Part shown: piece after piece, positions 16,858-24,878 of the stretch
How positions within the stretch are numbered: position 1 is the first letter of the stretch
Layout of the letters: each line of letters opens with the position of its first letter
DNA from: an uncultured Oscillospiraceae bacterium
Lineage (GTDB): Bacteria; Bacillota; Clostridia; Oscillospirales; Ruminococcaceae
DNA length: 37,060 nt
NCBI GenBank assembly: GCA_949297385.1
Contig: CASFSP010000067.1
Coordinates: 1-37,060 of the forward strand
Direction of reading: 5' to 3'
The notes under the pieces: generated by a model
What the model was told of the DNA's origin: nothing
Databases searched by the model: none
What the model saw: the letters and a program-made list of their open reading frames with translations, nothing else
Program-made: the position numbers and the translations under genes

Positions 16858-16868
16858 TATGATATAAT
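16858..16868 (+). promoter_or_regulatory. Extended -10 promoter of the 55-aa peptide gene
   Basis: TATGATATAAT contains TATAAT at 16863-16868 preceded by TG at the extended position. No good -35 is present. It is 46 bp before the start codon. Confidence 0.5.
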
Positions 16869-16914
16869 ATAAATATACAAAACGGAAAATATAAACGCGA
16901 AAGGGAGTGCGGTT

Positions 16915-17082
16915 ATGGAAATACTTGAAACTTTGATATCGGTTGCTTTGGCGGCATTTGTTCCTTTATTTATGCTTGAGATAGTACTGACAATATCGAT
17001 GAAAAAAGGCGTGGATTATTATTTCGAGCGTATGGAAAAATATGAAAAGCGGAAGGCGGCGCGGCCGGAAAAAACAGAATGA
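16915..17082 (+). CDS. 55-aa single-helix membrane peptide
   Basis: The product begins MEILETLISVALAAFVPLF, giving one N-terminal hydrophobic helix to about residue 28, then a charged Lys/Arg/Glu-rich tail (YYFERMEKYEKRKAARPEK). GGGAG lies before the ATG, a promoter lies upstream and a strong terminator downstream, so a real transcription unit is likely. No family is recognised; it resembles many small stress- or envelope-associated membrane peptides only in general design. Confidence 0.6.
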   Translation: MEILETLISVALAAFVPLFMLEIVLTISMKKGVDYYFERMEKYEKRKAARPEKTE

Positions 17083-17124
17083 AACAGGCAGTGGCCGTTT
17101 GCGGCATACTGTAAGTAATACAGC

Positions 17125-17154
17125 AAAACCCCGGAGTAATCCGGGGTTTTTATT
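17125..17154. terminator. Terminator between the 55-aa peptide gene and the LysR gene
   Basis: AAAACCCCGGA (17125-17135), GTAA loop, TCCGGGGTTTT (17140-17150). It differs from the terminator at 16767 by one loop base and can work in both directions for the convergent pair. Confidence 0.9.
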
Positions 17155-17161
17155 TGAGCCT

Positions 17162-18043
17162 TTACGGGAAAATCTCTTTGGCTGTTTGCAGGAAAGCGGA
17201 TATGGCCGGTGATATGGTTTTGCTTTTGTGCACCAGTATGCGGCTGTACATAACCGGTGAAAAATCCGAAATGTGCAGCCTTTCCAGCCTGCCCCGGCGC
17301 ACATCGGCTTCGGTGAGAAAATCCGGCAGAAATGCAAACCCCAGCCCCGACCGCCGCAGGTTGCGTATTATTTCTGTGTTGTCAATTTCAAAGCCGGCTT
17401 TTGGCCGCAGGCCTGTTTTTTTCATCCGCTGGGTAAGCCGGTTTCGGTACTGGCATCCGGGCTCGGCAAATATAAAGCTTTCGTCGGAAAGGTCGGACAG
17501 ATTTTTTATGGCAGTGTTTCGCACTGCATTTTTTCCACCTACCACTGACAGCGGCCGGCTTTTTTCGTACAATACGCTAAAACCGTCGCCGGGCCGCCGC
17601 CGGTCAAAAGTCCAGGCAAGGTCCAGGCTGTTGTTTTTCAGTTCCTCCCGCAGCTGCCGGGATCCGCCGGTGGTTACCGACAGACTTACAGACGGATATT
17701 TCCGGGAAAAGGCAGACAGTACATCGGGCAGAAATGCCACCCCGACACTTTCAAGGCAGCCTATTTTCAGACTGCCGGTAATGCCGTTTTCGTTTTGCAG
17801 CCTTTCGGTTATCTGCCGGGTTTTTTGCAGTATATCCGACGCATATTCCAAAAACCGGCTGCCGGCAGCGGTGAGATACACCCTTTTGTTTATCCTTTCA
17901 AACAGCTGTACACCCAGCTCTTCTTCCAGCCGCTGTATCTGGGCGGTAACACTGCTTTGGGCATAGCCCAGGTTTTTTGCCGCCCGGGAAAAACTGCCGT
18001 CGGCGCATATCTGTACAAAGCTTTTTATGTTGCGGATTTCCAT
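17162..18043 (-). CDS. LysR-family transcriptional regulator
   Basis: This 293-aa regulator has the winged helix-turn-helix MEIRNIKSFVQICADGSFSRAAKNLGYAQSSVTAQIQRLEEELGVQLFER at residues 1-50, then the effector-binding domain from about 90 (GSLKIGCLESVG), which ends slightly short. It is divergent from the glutaredoxin-like gene across a 106-bp intergenic region containing a TGAT-N16-ATCA palindrome, the classic arrangement for a LysR protein controlling its neighbour and itself. The effector is not predictable. The start has no strong ribosome site, with only AGGTGA-like bases upstream. Confidence 0.88.
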   Translation of the reverse strand: MEIRNIKSFVQICADGSFSRAAKNLGYAQSSVTAQIQRLEEELGVQLFERINKRVYLTAAGSRFLEYASDILQKTRQITERLQNENGITGSLKIGCLESVGVAFLPDVLSAFSRKYPSVSLSVTTGGSRQLREELKNNSLDLAWTFDRRRPGDGFSVLYEKSRPLSVVGGKNAVRNTAIKNLSDLSDESFIFAEPGCQYRNRLTQRMKKTGLRPKAGFEIDNTEIIRNLRRSGLGFAFLPDFLTEADVRRGRLERLHISDFSPVMYSRILVHKSKTISPAISAFLQTAKEIFP

Positions 18044-18064
18044 AAAGTCACCTATCAGTTTTTT

Positions 18065-18119
18065 TGATTTATATTATATAATATATCAATTTTACAGATA
18101 AATCAATGTAATGTATAAT
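18065..18119 (+). promoter_or_regulatory. Promoter of the glutaredoxin-like gene with LysR-type operator
   Basis: TTTACA (18091-18096), 17 bases, TATAAT (18114-18119). Immediately upstream, TGAT (18065-18068) and ATCA (18085-18088) flank an A/T palindrome centred near 18077. This is the position expected for an activating LysR dimer. Confidence 0.65.
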
Positions 18120-18149
18120 GAAATCACAAACCAAAGGAGGATTTTTACA

Positions 18150-18398
18150 ATGAAAGTTTACGGTTCACATCTTTGCCCCGACACCCTGTATGCCATATCC
18201 GTGCTGAAAAGCAAAGGAATTGATTTTGAATTTATCAACGCCAGCGCTTCACTGGCCGACATGAAACGGTTTATAAAACTGAGGGAAGAAAACCCGTCTG
18301 TATATGACGCTGTAAGAGCCAAAGGCGGCCTGGGTGTACCGGCTTTCCTGACCGATGACGGCAGCCTGACACTGGACCTTGCCGATGTTGTAAAATAA
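18150..18398 (+). CDS. Glutaredoxin-like protein with a CPDT motif
   Basis: This 82-aa thioredoxin-fold protein begins MKVYGSHLCPDTLYAISVLKSKGIDFEF, with one N-terminal cysteine (Cys9) in CPDT rather than CPYC, and the cis-proline region LGVPAFLTDDGS. Lack of the second cysteine suggests a monothiol mechanism or a non-redox role. AAAGGAGG lies ten bases before ATG 18150; an upstream in-frame ATG at 18111 overlaps the -10 box and is rejected. It is divergent from the LysR gene and probably under its control. Confidence 0.8.
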   Translation: MKVYGSHLCPDTLYAISVLKSKGIDFEFINASASLADMKRFIKLREENPSVYDAVRAKGGLGVPAFLTDDGSLTLDLADVVK

Positions 18399-18471
18399 TT
18401 TTACAATTTGTTTAATTTTAAAAATATATACAAATTGTAATTTCGACAAGTAAATTTGCTTTTGACAAAAT

Positions 18472-18500
18472 AAAAGGCGTGGGAACACCACGCCTTTTTG
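18472..18500. terminator. Bidirectional terminator
   Basis: AAAAGGCGTGG (18472-18482) pairs over 11 bp with CCACGCCTTTT (18488-18498), ending both convergent genes. Confidence 0.9.
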
Positions 18501-18503
18501 ATT

Positions 18504-18938
18504 TTATTCAGTCAGCCTGCGCTTTTCCTTTTTGATAATCCTGTATGTAACAAGCAGGGACAAAGCACCCATAACGCCGTAGGAAACATACAGAGCCGCC
18601 AGCATAGTATCTTCTCCGGCAAAATCCCAGGACGCCAGAAACGCAGCCAATAAAAGGAAAGGAACGATTATAAACCGCCGGTATATTATTGTCAGCCGTT
18701 TTTTTACCCGGGCGGGCAGTAGAGGCTTGTATTCTTCTTTTCCTGTTATGCTGCCTATGCGCCGGCAGGCGAAAGCCCAGCCGGAAATTGCCGACACCGC
18801 CCAGGCATTTGAAAAATCGGAACGGCCGGCGGAAAACATTACCGAGTTGAAGGCGCACCGCGCCAGGGCAATGCCTATTCCGGTAAAGACATTTTGCAAA
18901 CTTAACAGGTATTGATATTTGTATTGGTTTTCACTCAT
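18504..18938 (-). CDS. Hypothetical membrane protein
   Basis: This 144-aa protein has hydrophobic segments near residues 14-32 and 45-62, then two strong helices (IIVPFLLLAAFLASWDF and ALYVSYGVMGALSLLVTYRII) and a basic C-terminus. No family recognised. GGAGG precedes the ATG. A plausible minus-strand promoter, TTTACA (18987-18992), 18 bases, TATATA (18963-18968), lies just upstream. It is monocistronic and divergent from the pyr operon. Confidence 0.65.
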   Translation of the reverse strand: MSENQYKYQYLLSLQNVFTGIGIALARCAFNSVMFSAGRSDFSNAWAVSAISGWAFACRRIGSITGKEEYKPLLPARVKKRLTIIYRRFIIVPFLLLAAFLASWDFAGEDTMLAALYVSYGVMGALSLLVTYRIIKKEKRRLTE

Positions 18939-19148
18939 GGTTTTTGCCTCCGTTCTGTGCTGTATATATCAGGTGGAATAGCTATATGTAAATTTAATAA
19001 TATTAACGGAAAGCGCCGGGTTTCTTAACATAATTATAATTTATATATGTATAAATGTCAAAATTTCTCAAACCGCAGATAATAAAGTAAAAATCTGCTT
19101 TTGGCGAAGTTATACAAAAAATCAAAAATATTTACATAAAATTTTTCC

Positions 19149-19177
19149 TTGCAAATGGCATAGGCTTTTGATATAAT
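19149..19177 (+). promoter_or_regulatory. Promoter of the pyr operon
   Basis: TTGCAA (19149-19154), 17 bases, TATAAT (19172-19177), with TG at the extended -10 position. Transcription should begin near 19183-19186. The 190 bp upstream of it show only A/T-rich sequence and the divergent gene's promoter. Confidence 0.8.
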
Positions 19178-19186
19178 AAATCGAAA

Positions 19187-19232
19187 TGCCAAGAACGGCA
19201 ACACACACTGTCTTGGCAGTGTGTGCTTTTTT
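19187..19232 (+). promoter_or_regulatory. Short attenuator-like leader of the pyr operon
   Basis: A terminator hairpin, CACACACTG (19202-19210) with CAGTGTGTG (19217-19225) around loop TCTTGG, is followed by C and six Ts (19227-19232). Upstream TGCCAAGA (19187-19194) is fully complementary to TCTTGGCA (19211-19218), which spans the loop and the first two bases of the 3' arm, so the two pairings compete or form a pseudoknot. TGCC/GGCA (19187-19190, 19197-19200) can form a third small hairpin. The whole element is about 50 nt from the predicted start, too short for a usual PyrR-controlled leader, and no PyrR-binding loop was found. Control by pyrimidine level is inferred. Confidence 0.7.
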
Positions 19233-19274
19233 ATGTAATTTAATATTGTATTCGTTTAAGGAGGTAAACAAGAA

Positions 19275-20144
19275 GTGAAAAACTTATTTGATCTTTCAAG
19301 CCTTTGTGTAGAGGAAATAAACGCTATTCTGGACAGAGCCCGGCAGTTTGCCAATGGGGAGAAAAGCGACGCGGCAAAGGGCAAGGTTGTTGCCAGCCTT
19401 TTTTTTGAGCCCAGCACCAGAACACAAAACTCCTATTCCATGGCGGTAATGCGCCTGGGCGGCCAGGTTATCACCTTCAACAGCGAAGTTTCATCCATGA
19501 AAAAAGGCGAAACTTTTTATGACACTGTAAAAGTTTTCGAGTCTTTGGGGTGCGACGCAGCTATCATCCGCCACAGCGAGAACGAATACTACAAGCAGCT
19601 GACAAATATAAAAATGCCTATACTGTCCGGCGGTGACGGCACAGGCAATCACCCCACACAGAGCCTGCTGGACCTGCTGACAATCAAACAGGAATTTGGC
19701 AAATTTGAAGGGCTGAAAGTGTGCATCGTGGGCGATATAGTTCACTCCCGTGTGGCTCATACCGACATCGAGGTTATGCAGCGACTTGGAATGGAAGTGT
19801 ACACATCCGGCCCGGACGAGTTTAAAGAAGAGGGCTTTAACTACATCGACTTTGACAAAGCGGTAAAAGAGATGGATGTTATCATGCTGCTGAGAATACA
19901 GCACGAAAGGCTGTCCGGCGAAATGATAATGACCAAAGAAGATTACAACAAACAGTTTGGTCTGAATATGGACAGGGTCAAAGCCATGAAACCCAACGCC
20001 ATAATAATGCACCCGTCACCGTTCAACCGCGGTGTTGAAATAGATGATGACTGCGTTGAATGTGAAAAGAGCAGAATATTCAAACAGATGTCCAACGGCG
20101 TGTTTGTGAGAATGGCCGTGGTGGAACGCGCACTGAAAGACTGA
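19275..20144 (+). CDS. pyrB: Aspartate carbamoyltransferase catalytic subunit
   Basis: This 289-aa enzyme forms N-carbamoyl-aspartate, the committed step of pyrimidine synthesis. The carbamoyl-phosphate loop is FFEPSTRTQNSY (Gln where Arg/Lys is usual), followed by EVSSMKKGE, the HPTQSLLDLL motif, and MHPSPFNRGVEI near the C-terminus. It is slightly shorter than the usual 300-310 aa. The start is GTG with AAGGAGGT nine bases upstream. No pyrI regulatory subunit gene follows, as in other Gram-positive operons. Confidence 0.95.
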   Translation: MKNLFDLSSLCVEEINAILDRARQFANGEKSDAAKGKVVASLFFEPSTRTQNSYSMAVMRLGGQVITFNSEVSSMKKGETFYDTVKVFESLGCDAAIIRHSENEYYKQLTNIKMPILSGGDGTGNHPTQSLLDLLTIKQEFGKFEGLKVCIVGDIVHSRVAHTDIEVMQRLGMEVYTSGPDEFKEEGFNYIDFDKAVKEMDVIMLLRIQHERLSGEMIMTKEDYNKQFGLNMDRVKAMKPNAIIMHPSPFNRGVEIDDDCVECEKSRIFKQMSNGVFVRMAVVERALKD

Positions 20145-20151
20145 AAACATA

Positions 20152-20180
20152 CCCTGTGCACAAAATCAGACAGGGAATTT
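20152..20180 (+). terminator. Weak hairpin after pyrB
   Basis: CCCTGT (20152-20157) pairs with ACAGGG (20170-20175), followed by AATTTTT. It may reduce read-through into pyrC. The rest of the 198-bp pyrB-pyrC gap is A/T-rich with no confident promoter; a TTGACA at 20281 lacks a -10. Confidence 0.35.
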
Positions 20181-20300
20181 TTGCCATAAATACAATAGCC
20201 GCCGGCAAAAAAATGTGATAATATAATATATATAATATATATTTCATAAATTAAAGCCGGCAAAACAAATTTTAAATTTTTTGACAAAAGGAAATGTGTC

Positions 20301-20328
20301 GGCGGATTTGCTTTGCAAATTTGCCGCC
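20301..20328 (+). promoter_or_regulatory. Hairpin just upstream of the pyrC ribosome binding site
   Basis: GGCGG (20301-20305) and ATTTGC (20306-20311) pair with GCAAAT (20315-20320) and CCGCC (20324-20328) around a TTT loop, leaving a small TTG bulge. It ends about five bases before the pyrC Shine-Dalgarno and could stabilise the mRNA or modulate initiation. Confidence 0.45.
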
Positions 20329-20342
20329 CGGAAAGGAAAACT

Positions 20343-21611
20343 ATGCTTAATCTGTTGCTTAAAAACGGTACTGTTTATATTGACGGTCGGTTTAAAAAAG
20401 CTGATATGCTGATTAAAGACGGTATAGTTGCAGAGATTGGAGAAAAAATATCCATGGATAGTTGTCCCGTTGCCGACGCCGATAATTTGTTTATATTGCC
20501 GGGTTTCGCAGATGTACATGTACATCTGCGTGAGCCCGGTTTTTCTTATAAAGAAACTATTGCCAGCGGCAGCCGGGCAGCGGCCAGAGGGGGATTCACC
20601 CTTGTGTGCAGTATGCCCAACCTTAACCCTGTGCCGGACAGTGTGGAAAACCTGAAACGGGAACAGGACATAATAGACAGCGACGCAGTTATAAAGGTTA
20701 TGCCCTATGCCTCGATTACCAAAGGGGAAAAGGGGCAGGAGCTGGTGGACTTTGACCGGCTGGCGGATAAATGTTTTGCTTTTTCCGATGACGGCAAAGG
20801 TGTGCAGAGTGCCGATATGATGCGCCGGGCTATGGAAAAGGCAAAAGCGGCCGGAAAGGCGATAGTCGCCCACTGCGAGGATGAAAGCCTTTTGTGCGGC
20901 GGATATATCCATGACGGCGAATACGCCCGCCTGCACGGACACAAAGGAATATCCAGCGCCAGCGAATACCGGCAGGTGGCAAGGGATGTGGAGCTGGTGC
21001 GCGCCACAGGCGTACAGTATCATGTGTGCCATATATCCACCAAAGAGACGGTTGATATAGTCAGAAAGGCAAAGGCCGAAGGCCTGTCAGTAAGCTGCGA
21101 AACCGGCCCTCACTACCTGGCTTTCTGCGATATGGATTTGCAGGATGAGGGCAGATTTAAAATGAACCCGCCTATCAGGAGCGCAGCTGACCGAGATGCA
21201 CTGATACAGGGTATAAAAGACGGTACCATTGAAGTTATAGCCACTGACCACGCGCCCCACAGCCGGCGGGAAAAAACCAAAGGACTGGCGGGCAGCAGCA
21301 TGGGCGTCGTAGGGCTGGAAACCAGCTTTGCTGCGGTGAACACATACATGGTGCAGGCCGGCCACATCGGCTTGGAAAAGCTGGTAGAGATTATGAGCAT
21401 TAACCCCAGGAAGATATTCGGCCTTGACCGGGGAATAAAAATCGGTCAGAAAGCCGACTTCACTGTTGTGGATACACAGAAACAGTGGGTTGTTGACCCG
21501 GCGGAGTTTGTGTCTGCGGGTAAATTTACACCCTTTGAAGGGGTAAAACTTACAGGTGATGTACTGCTTACCGTTTATGACGGAGAGCTTGTATATAATA
21601 AATTGATATAA
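20343..21611 (+). CDS. pyrC: Dihydroorotase, class I
   Basis: This 422-aa amidohydrolase cyclises carbamoyl-aspartate to dihydroorotate. Metal ligands are seen in DVHVHLREPG (HxH), VAHCEDES, VCHIST and IATDHAPHS (catalytic Asp). MPNLNPVPDS is the substrate-binding motif. The Met at 20343 follows AAAGGAAAA; an in-frame Met ten codons upstream lies inside the hairpin and is unlikely. A 24-bp perfect DNA palindrome (20507-20530) covers the codons for the HxH motif. Confidence 0.95.
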   Translation: MLNLLLKNGTVYIDGRFKKADMLIKDGIVAEIGEKISMDSCPVADADNLFILPGFADVHVHLREPGFSYKETIASGSRAAARGGFTLVCSMPNLNPVPDSVENLKREQDIIDSDAVIKVMPYASITKGEKGQELVDFDRLADKCFAFSDDGKGVQSADMMRRAMEKAKAAGKAIVAHCEDESLLCGGYIHDGEYARLHGHKGISSASEYRQVARDVELVRATGVQYHVCHISTKETVDIVRKAKAEGLSVSCETGPHYLAFCDMDLQDEGRFKMNPPIRSAADRDALIQGIKDGTIEVIATDHAPHSRREKTKGLAGSSMGVVGLETSFAAVNTYMVQAGHIGLEKLVEIMSINPRKIFGLDRGIKIGQKADFTVVDTQKQWVVDPAEFVSAGKFTPFEGVKLTGDVLLTVYDGELVYNKLI

Positions 21612-21648
21612 GCAGGGAGGAATAGCGCCAAAAGCGCAAGGTTGTATT

Positions 21649-24600
21649 ATGCCAAAGAGAACAGATATTAAAAAAGTACTTGTGATAGGTTCAGGCCCTA
21701 TCGTTATAGGCCAGGCGGCCGAATTTGACTACGCCGGCACACAGGCCTGTATAGCATTGAAAGAAGAAGGTTACGAGGTTGTGCTGATAAACTCCAACCC
21801 CGCCACAATAATGACAGACACCAAAATGGCGGACAAGGTATATATGGAGCCGCTGACATTGGAATATGTGGCCAGAATTATCCGCAAGGAAAGACCGGAT
21901 GCAATCGTCCCCGGCCTGGGCGGCCAGACAGGCCTTAACCTGTGCGTACAGCTGGGTGAAAAAGGTGTGCTGGATGAATGTCAGGTAGAAGTTCTGGGTA
22001 CAAAGATTGAGTCCATCAAAAAAGCCGAGGACAGAGAGCTGTTCAAGGAAATGTGCCAGGAGCTGGGCGAGCCGGTTATCGCCAGTGAAATAGTTCACTC
22101 CATGCAGGAAGGTATTGAAGCAGCCGAAAGAATAGGCCTGCCGGTTGTTCTGCGCCCTGCATACACACTGGGCGGCACAGGCGGCGGTTTTGCCGATACA
22201 ATGGACGAGTTCAAAGAGATGATGGAACACGCCCTCAGCCTGTCTCCTGTTCATCAGGTTCTGGTGGAAAAGAGCGTAAAAGGCTATCAGGAAATAGAAT
22301 TTGAAGTAATGCGCGACAAGACAGACAAGGCCATTGCCATATGCGACATGGAAAACTTTGACCCTGTGGGTGTGCACACCGGTGACAGCATTGTTTTTGC
22401 TCCCTGCCAGACACTGAACAAAGATCAGCTGGCCATGCTGAAAGCCTCTGCGCTGAAAATACTCAAACATCTGGAAATCGAAGGCGGCTGTAATGTTCAG
22501 TTTGCACTGAAACCGGGCACAATGGAATATTACTTGATTGAAATCAACCCCCGTGTAAGCCGTTCTTCCGCGCTGGCTTCCAAAGCCACTGCTTACCCCA
22601 TAGCCAGGGTTACAGCCAAAATAGCCGTAGGCCTGACACTGGACGAAATCTCTATCAGCGGCATACCCGCATCCATTGAGCCGGCAATCGACTATGTTGT
22701 TGCCAAGGTTGCCCGCTTCCCGTTTGATAAATTTACATCTGCTTCCAACAAGCTGTCCACACAGATGAAGGCCACCGGCGAAGTTATGAGCCTGGGCCAG
22801 TCTGTGCAGGAAATCATGCTGAAAGCCGTAAGAGGTCTGGAAATAGGCGTTGACCATTTTGAAATGGCCAAATTCAAAGACTGGACAAAAGAAGAGCTGC
22901 TGGAATACATCGCAACTCCCACAGATGTAAGACTGTTTGCCCTGTGCGAAGCCATGAGAAAAGGCGCCACCACCCAGGAAATCAACAAGGCAACAGCCAT
23001 CATGCCCCAGCTGGTTGACCTGCTGAGAAGCGTAGTTGACTATGAAGAAGTAATCAAAGCCAATGTAAAAGATGTACAGGTGCTGAAAAAGGCCAAGGAC
23101 ATGGGCTTCTCCGACAGCTACATCGGAAAATGCTGGAATATGAGCAAACTGGATGTGTTCCGTTTCAGAAAAGAAAACGGTGTAATGCCCATCTACCGCA
23201 TTGTTGACAATGTAAAATATCAGCAGGATTATGTGCCTTATTTCTACTCCAGCTACCACGGAGAAAACGAAAGTATAGTAACCGACAAAAAGAAAATACT
23301 GGTGCTGGGTTCCGGCCCGATCAGAATCGGTCAGGGTGTAGAGTTTGACTACTCCACAGTTCATGCCGTATGGGCAATCAAAGAGGCCGGTTACGAAGCC
23401 ATTATCATAAACAACAACCCGGAAACAGTTTCCACCGACTACACCACCGCTGACAAGCTGTACTTTGAGCCGCTGACAGTGGAAGATGTTATGAATGTAA
23501 TCGACCTGGAAAAACCCGAAGGTGTAATAGTATCACTTGGCGGTCAGACAGCTATCAACCTGGCAGGCAGCCTGGATGAGCTGGGCGTAAACATCATCGG
23601 TACAGATGTTGAGGCCATTGAAAAAGCTGAAAACCGCGACAGCTTTGAAAAGATCATGCACACACTGGAAATCCCTGAGCCCAAAGGTGAAGCAGTTACC
23701 AACATTGAAGACGGCGTGAAGGTTGCCAACAAGATAGGTTATCCGGTGCTGGTTCGCCCCTCCTATGTTCTGGGCGGTAGAGCCATGCAGATTGTGCGCA
23801 ATGATGATGATCTGAGAAAATACCTGAGAACAGCCGTTCTGGTGGATGAAGATCAGCCGGTACTGGTTGACAAATACATTATCGGCAAAGAGCTGGAAAC
23901 AGACGCTATCTGCGACGGCAAGGATGTATTTATCCCCGGTATCATGGAGCATGTAGAGGAAACCGGCGTTCACTCCGGCGACAGTATCTCTGTATATCCG
24001 GCACACACCATCAGCAAAGAAGTTAAAAATACAATCATCGATTACACAATCAAATTGGGCCTGGGCATCGGCATCAAAGGTCTGTTCAACATTCAGTTTA
24101 TCGTTGACGAGTTTGACAATGTATATGTAATCGAGGTTAACCCCCGTTCTTCCAGAACAGTTCCGTTCCTGTCCAAATCCACAGGTGTTCCCATGGCAAA
24201 TGTTGCCACAAAGGTAATGCTTGGCCACACACTGAAAGACCTGGGCTACGGCACTTATGTACAGGAAGAGGCCAAACGCTACTATGTAAAAGTGCCCACC
24301 TTCCCGTTCTCCAAGATAAGAGGCCTGGACGCTTACTTGTCACCTGAAATGAAATCCACCGGCGAAGCCATCGGTTATGATGTAAAACTGAACCGCGCCC
24401 TGTACAAAGCATTGCAGGCCGCCGGCACAAAAGTGCAGAACTACGGCACAGTTCTGGTGACACTGGCCGACAAGGACAAACAGAGAGCCCTGCCGCTGGT
24501 AAGGCGTTTCTACGACCTGGGCTTTAACATTGAAGCCACAGAGGGCACAGCCGCATTCTTGAAGAGAAACGGTATCAAGACAAGGGTAAAAGCCAAGATT

Positions 24601-24825
24601 TCTGACGGCAGCAATGACATTATCGACAGCCTGACAAAAGGTTATGTAACCTATGTTATCAACACACAGGATATAGGCGCTGATACACATCATGACGGCT
24701 TCCTTATCCGCCGCTATGCCGTTGAAAACAACATAGGTATGTTTACCAGTCTGTCCACTGTAAATGTACTGCTGAATGTTTTGGAAGAAATCACACTGCC
24801 GGTATCCACAATAGACGCCGAATAA
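21649..24825 (+). CDS. carB: Carbamoyl-phosphate synthase large subunit
   Basis: This 1058-aa protein has two homologous ATP-grasp halves. The first opens VLVIGSGPIVIGQAAEFDYAGTQAC, the second at about residue 550 with ILVLGSGPIRIGQGVEFDYSTVHAVWAIKE. The C-terminal allosteric MGS-like domain has GTAAFLKRNGIKTR. It makes carbamoyl phosphate from bicarbonate, ammonia and two ATP, with ammonia normally delivered by CarA, whose gene is absent here. GGGAGG lies 28 bases upstream with a GCGC hairpin between; AAGG at 21638-21641 is the better-spaced ribosome site. Confidence 0.97.
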   Translation: MPKRTDIKKVLVIGSGPIVIGQAAEFDYAGTQACIALKEEGYEVVLINSNPATIMTDTKMADKVYMEPLTLEYVARIIRKERPDAIVPGLGGQTGLNLCVQLGEKGVLDECQVEVLGTKIESIKKAEDRELFKEMCQELGEPVIASEIVHSMQEGIEAAERIGLPVVLRPAYTLGGTGGGFADTMDEFKEMMEHALSLSPVHQVLVEKSVKGYQEIEFEVMRDKTDKAIAICDMENFDPVGVHTGDSIVFAPCQTLNKDQLAMLKASALKILKHLEIEGGCNVQFALKPGTMEYYLIEINPRVSRSSALASKATAYPIARVTAKIAVGLTLDEISISGIPASIEPAIDYVVAKVARFPFDKFTSASNKLSTQMKATGEVMSLGQSVQEIMLKAVRGLEIGVDHFEMAKFKDWTKEELLEYIATPTDVRLFALCEAMRKGATTQEINKATAIMPQLVDLLRSVVDYEEVIKANVKDVQVLKKAKDMGFSDSYIGKCWNMSKLDVFRFRKENGVMPIYRIVDNVKYQQDYVPYFYSSYHGENESIVTDKKKILVLGSGPIRIGQGVEFDYSTVHAVWAIKEAGYEAIIINNNPETVSTDYTTADKLYFEPLTVEDVMNVIDLEKPEGVIVSLGGQTAINLAGSLDELGVNIIGTDVEAIEKAENRDSFEKIMHTLEIPEPKGEAVTNIEDGVKVANKIGYPVLVRPSYVLGGRAMQIVRNDDDLRKYLRTAVLVDEDQPVLVDKYIIGKELETDAICDGKDVFIPGIMEHVEETGVHSGDSISVYPAHTISKEVKNTIIDYTIKLGLGIGIKGLFNIQFIVDEFDNVYVIEVNPRSSRTVPFLSKSTGVPMANVATKVMLGHTLKDLGYGTYVQEEAKRYYVKVPTFPFSKIRGLDAYLSPEMKSTGEAIGYDVKLNRALYKALQAAGTKVQNYGTVLVTLADKDKQRALPLVRRFYDLGFNIEATEGTAAFLKRNGIKTRVKAKISDGSNDIIDSLTKGYVTYVINTQDIGADTHHDGFLIRRYAVENNIGMFTSLSTVNVLLNVLEEITLPVSTIDAE

Positions 24826-24837
24826 CGATAAAAATAA

Positions 24838-24857
24838 CGGGCCGGTTTTCCGGCCCG
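24838..24857 (+). promoter_or_regulatory. GC-rich hairpin between carB and pyrK
   Basis: CGGGCCGG and CCGGCCCG form a perfect 8-bp stem with a TTTT loop. No T tract follows, so it is more likely an mRNA-processing or stabilising stem than a terminator. Confidence 0.55.
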
Positions 24858-24878
24858 CAAAATAAAAAGGAGAGCCCG

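Noticed and set aside
19183-19274. PyrR-binding anti-antiterminator in the pyrB leader
   Set aside because: No CNGNGAGGU-type loop is present and the leader before the terminator is too short for the three-hairpin PyrR arrangement.
21691-23364. 557-codon open frame opposite carB
   Set aside because: Antisense shadow of a conserved gene; composition is Phe/His/Gln-rich, typical of reversed codons.
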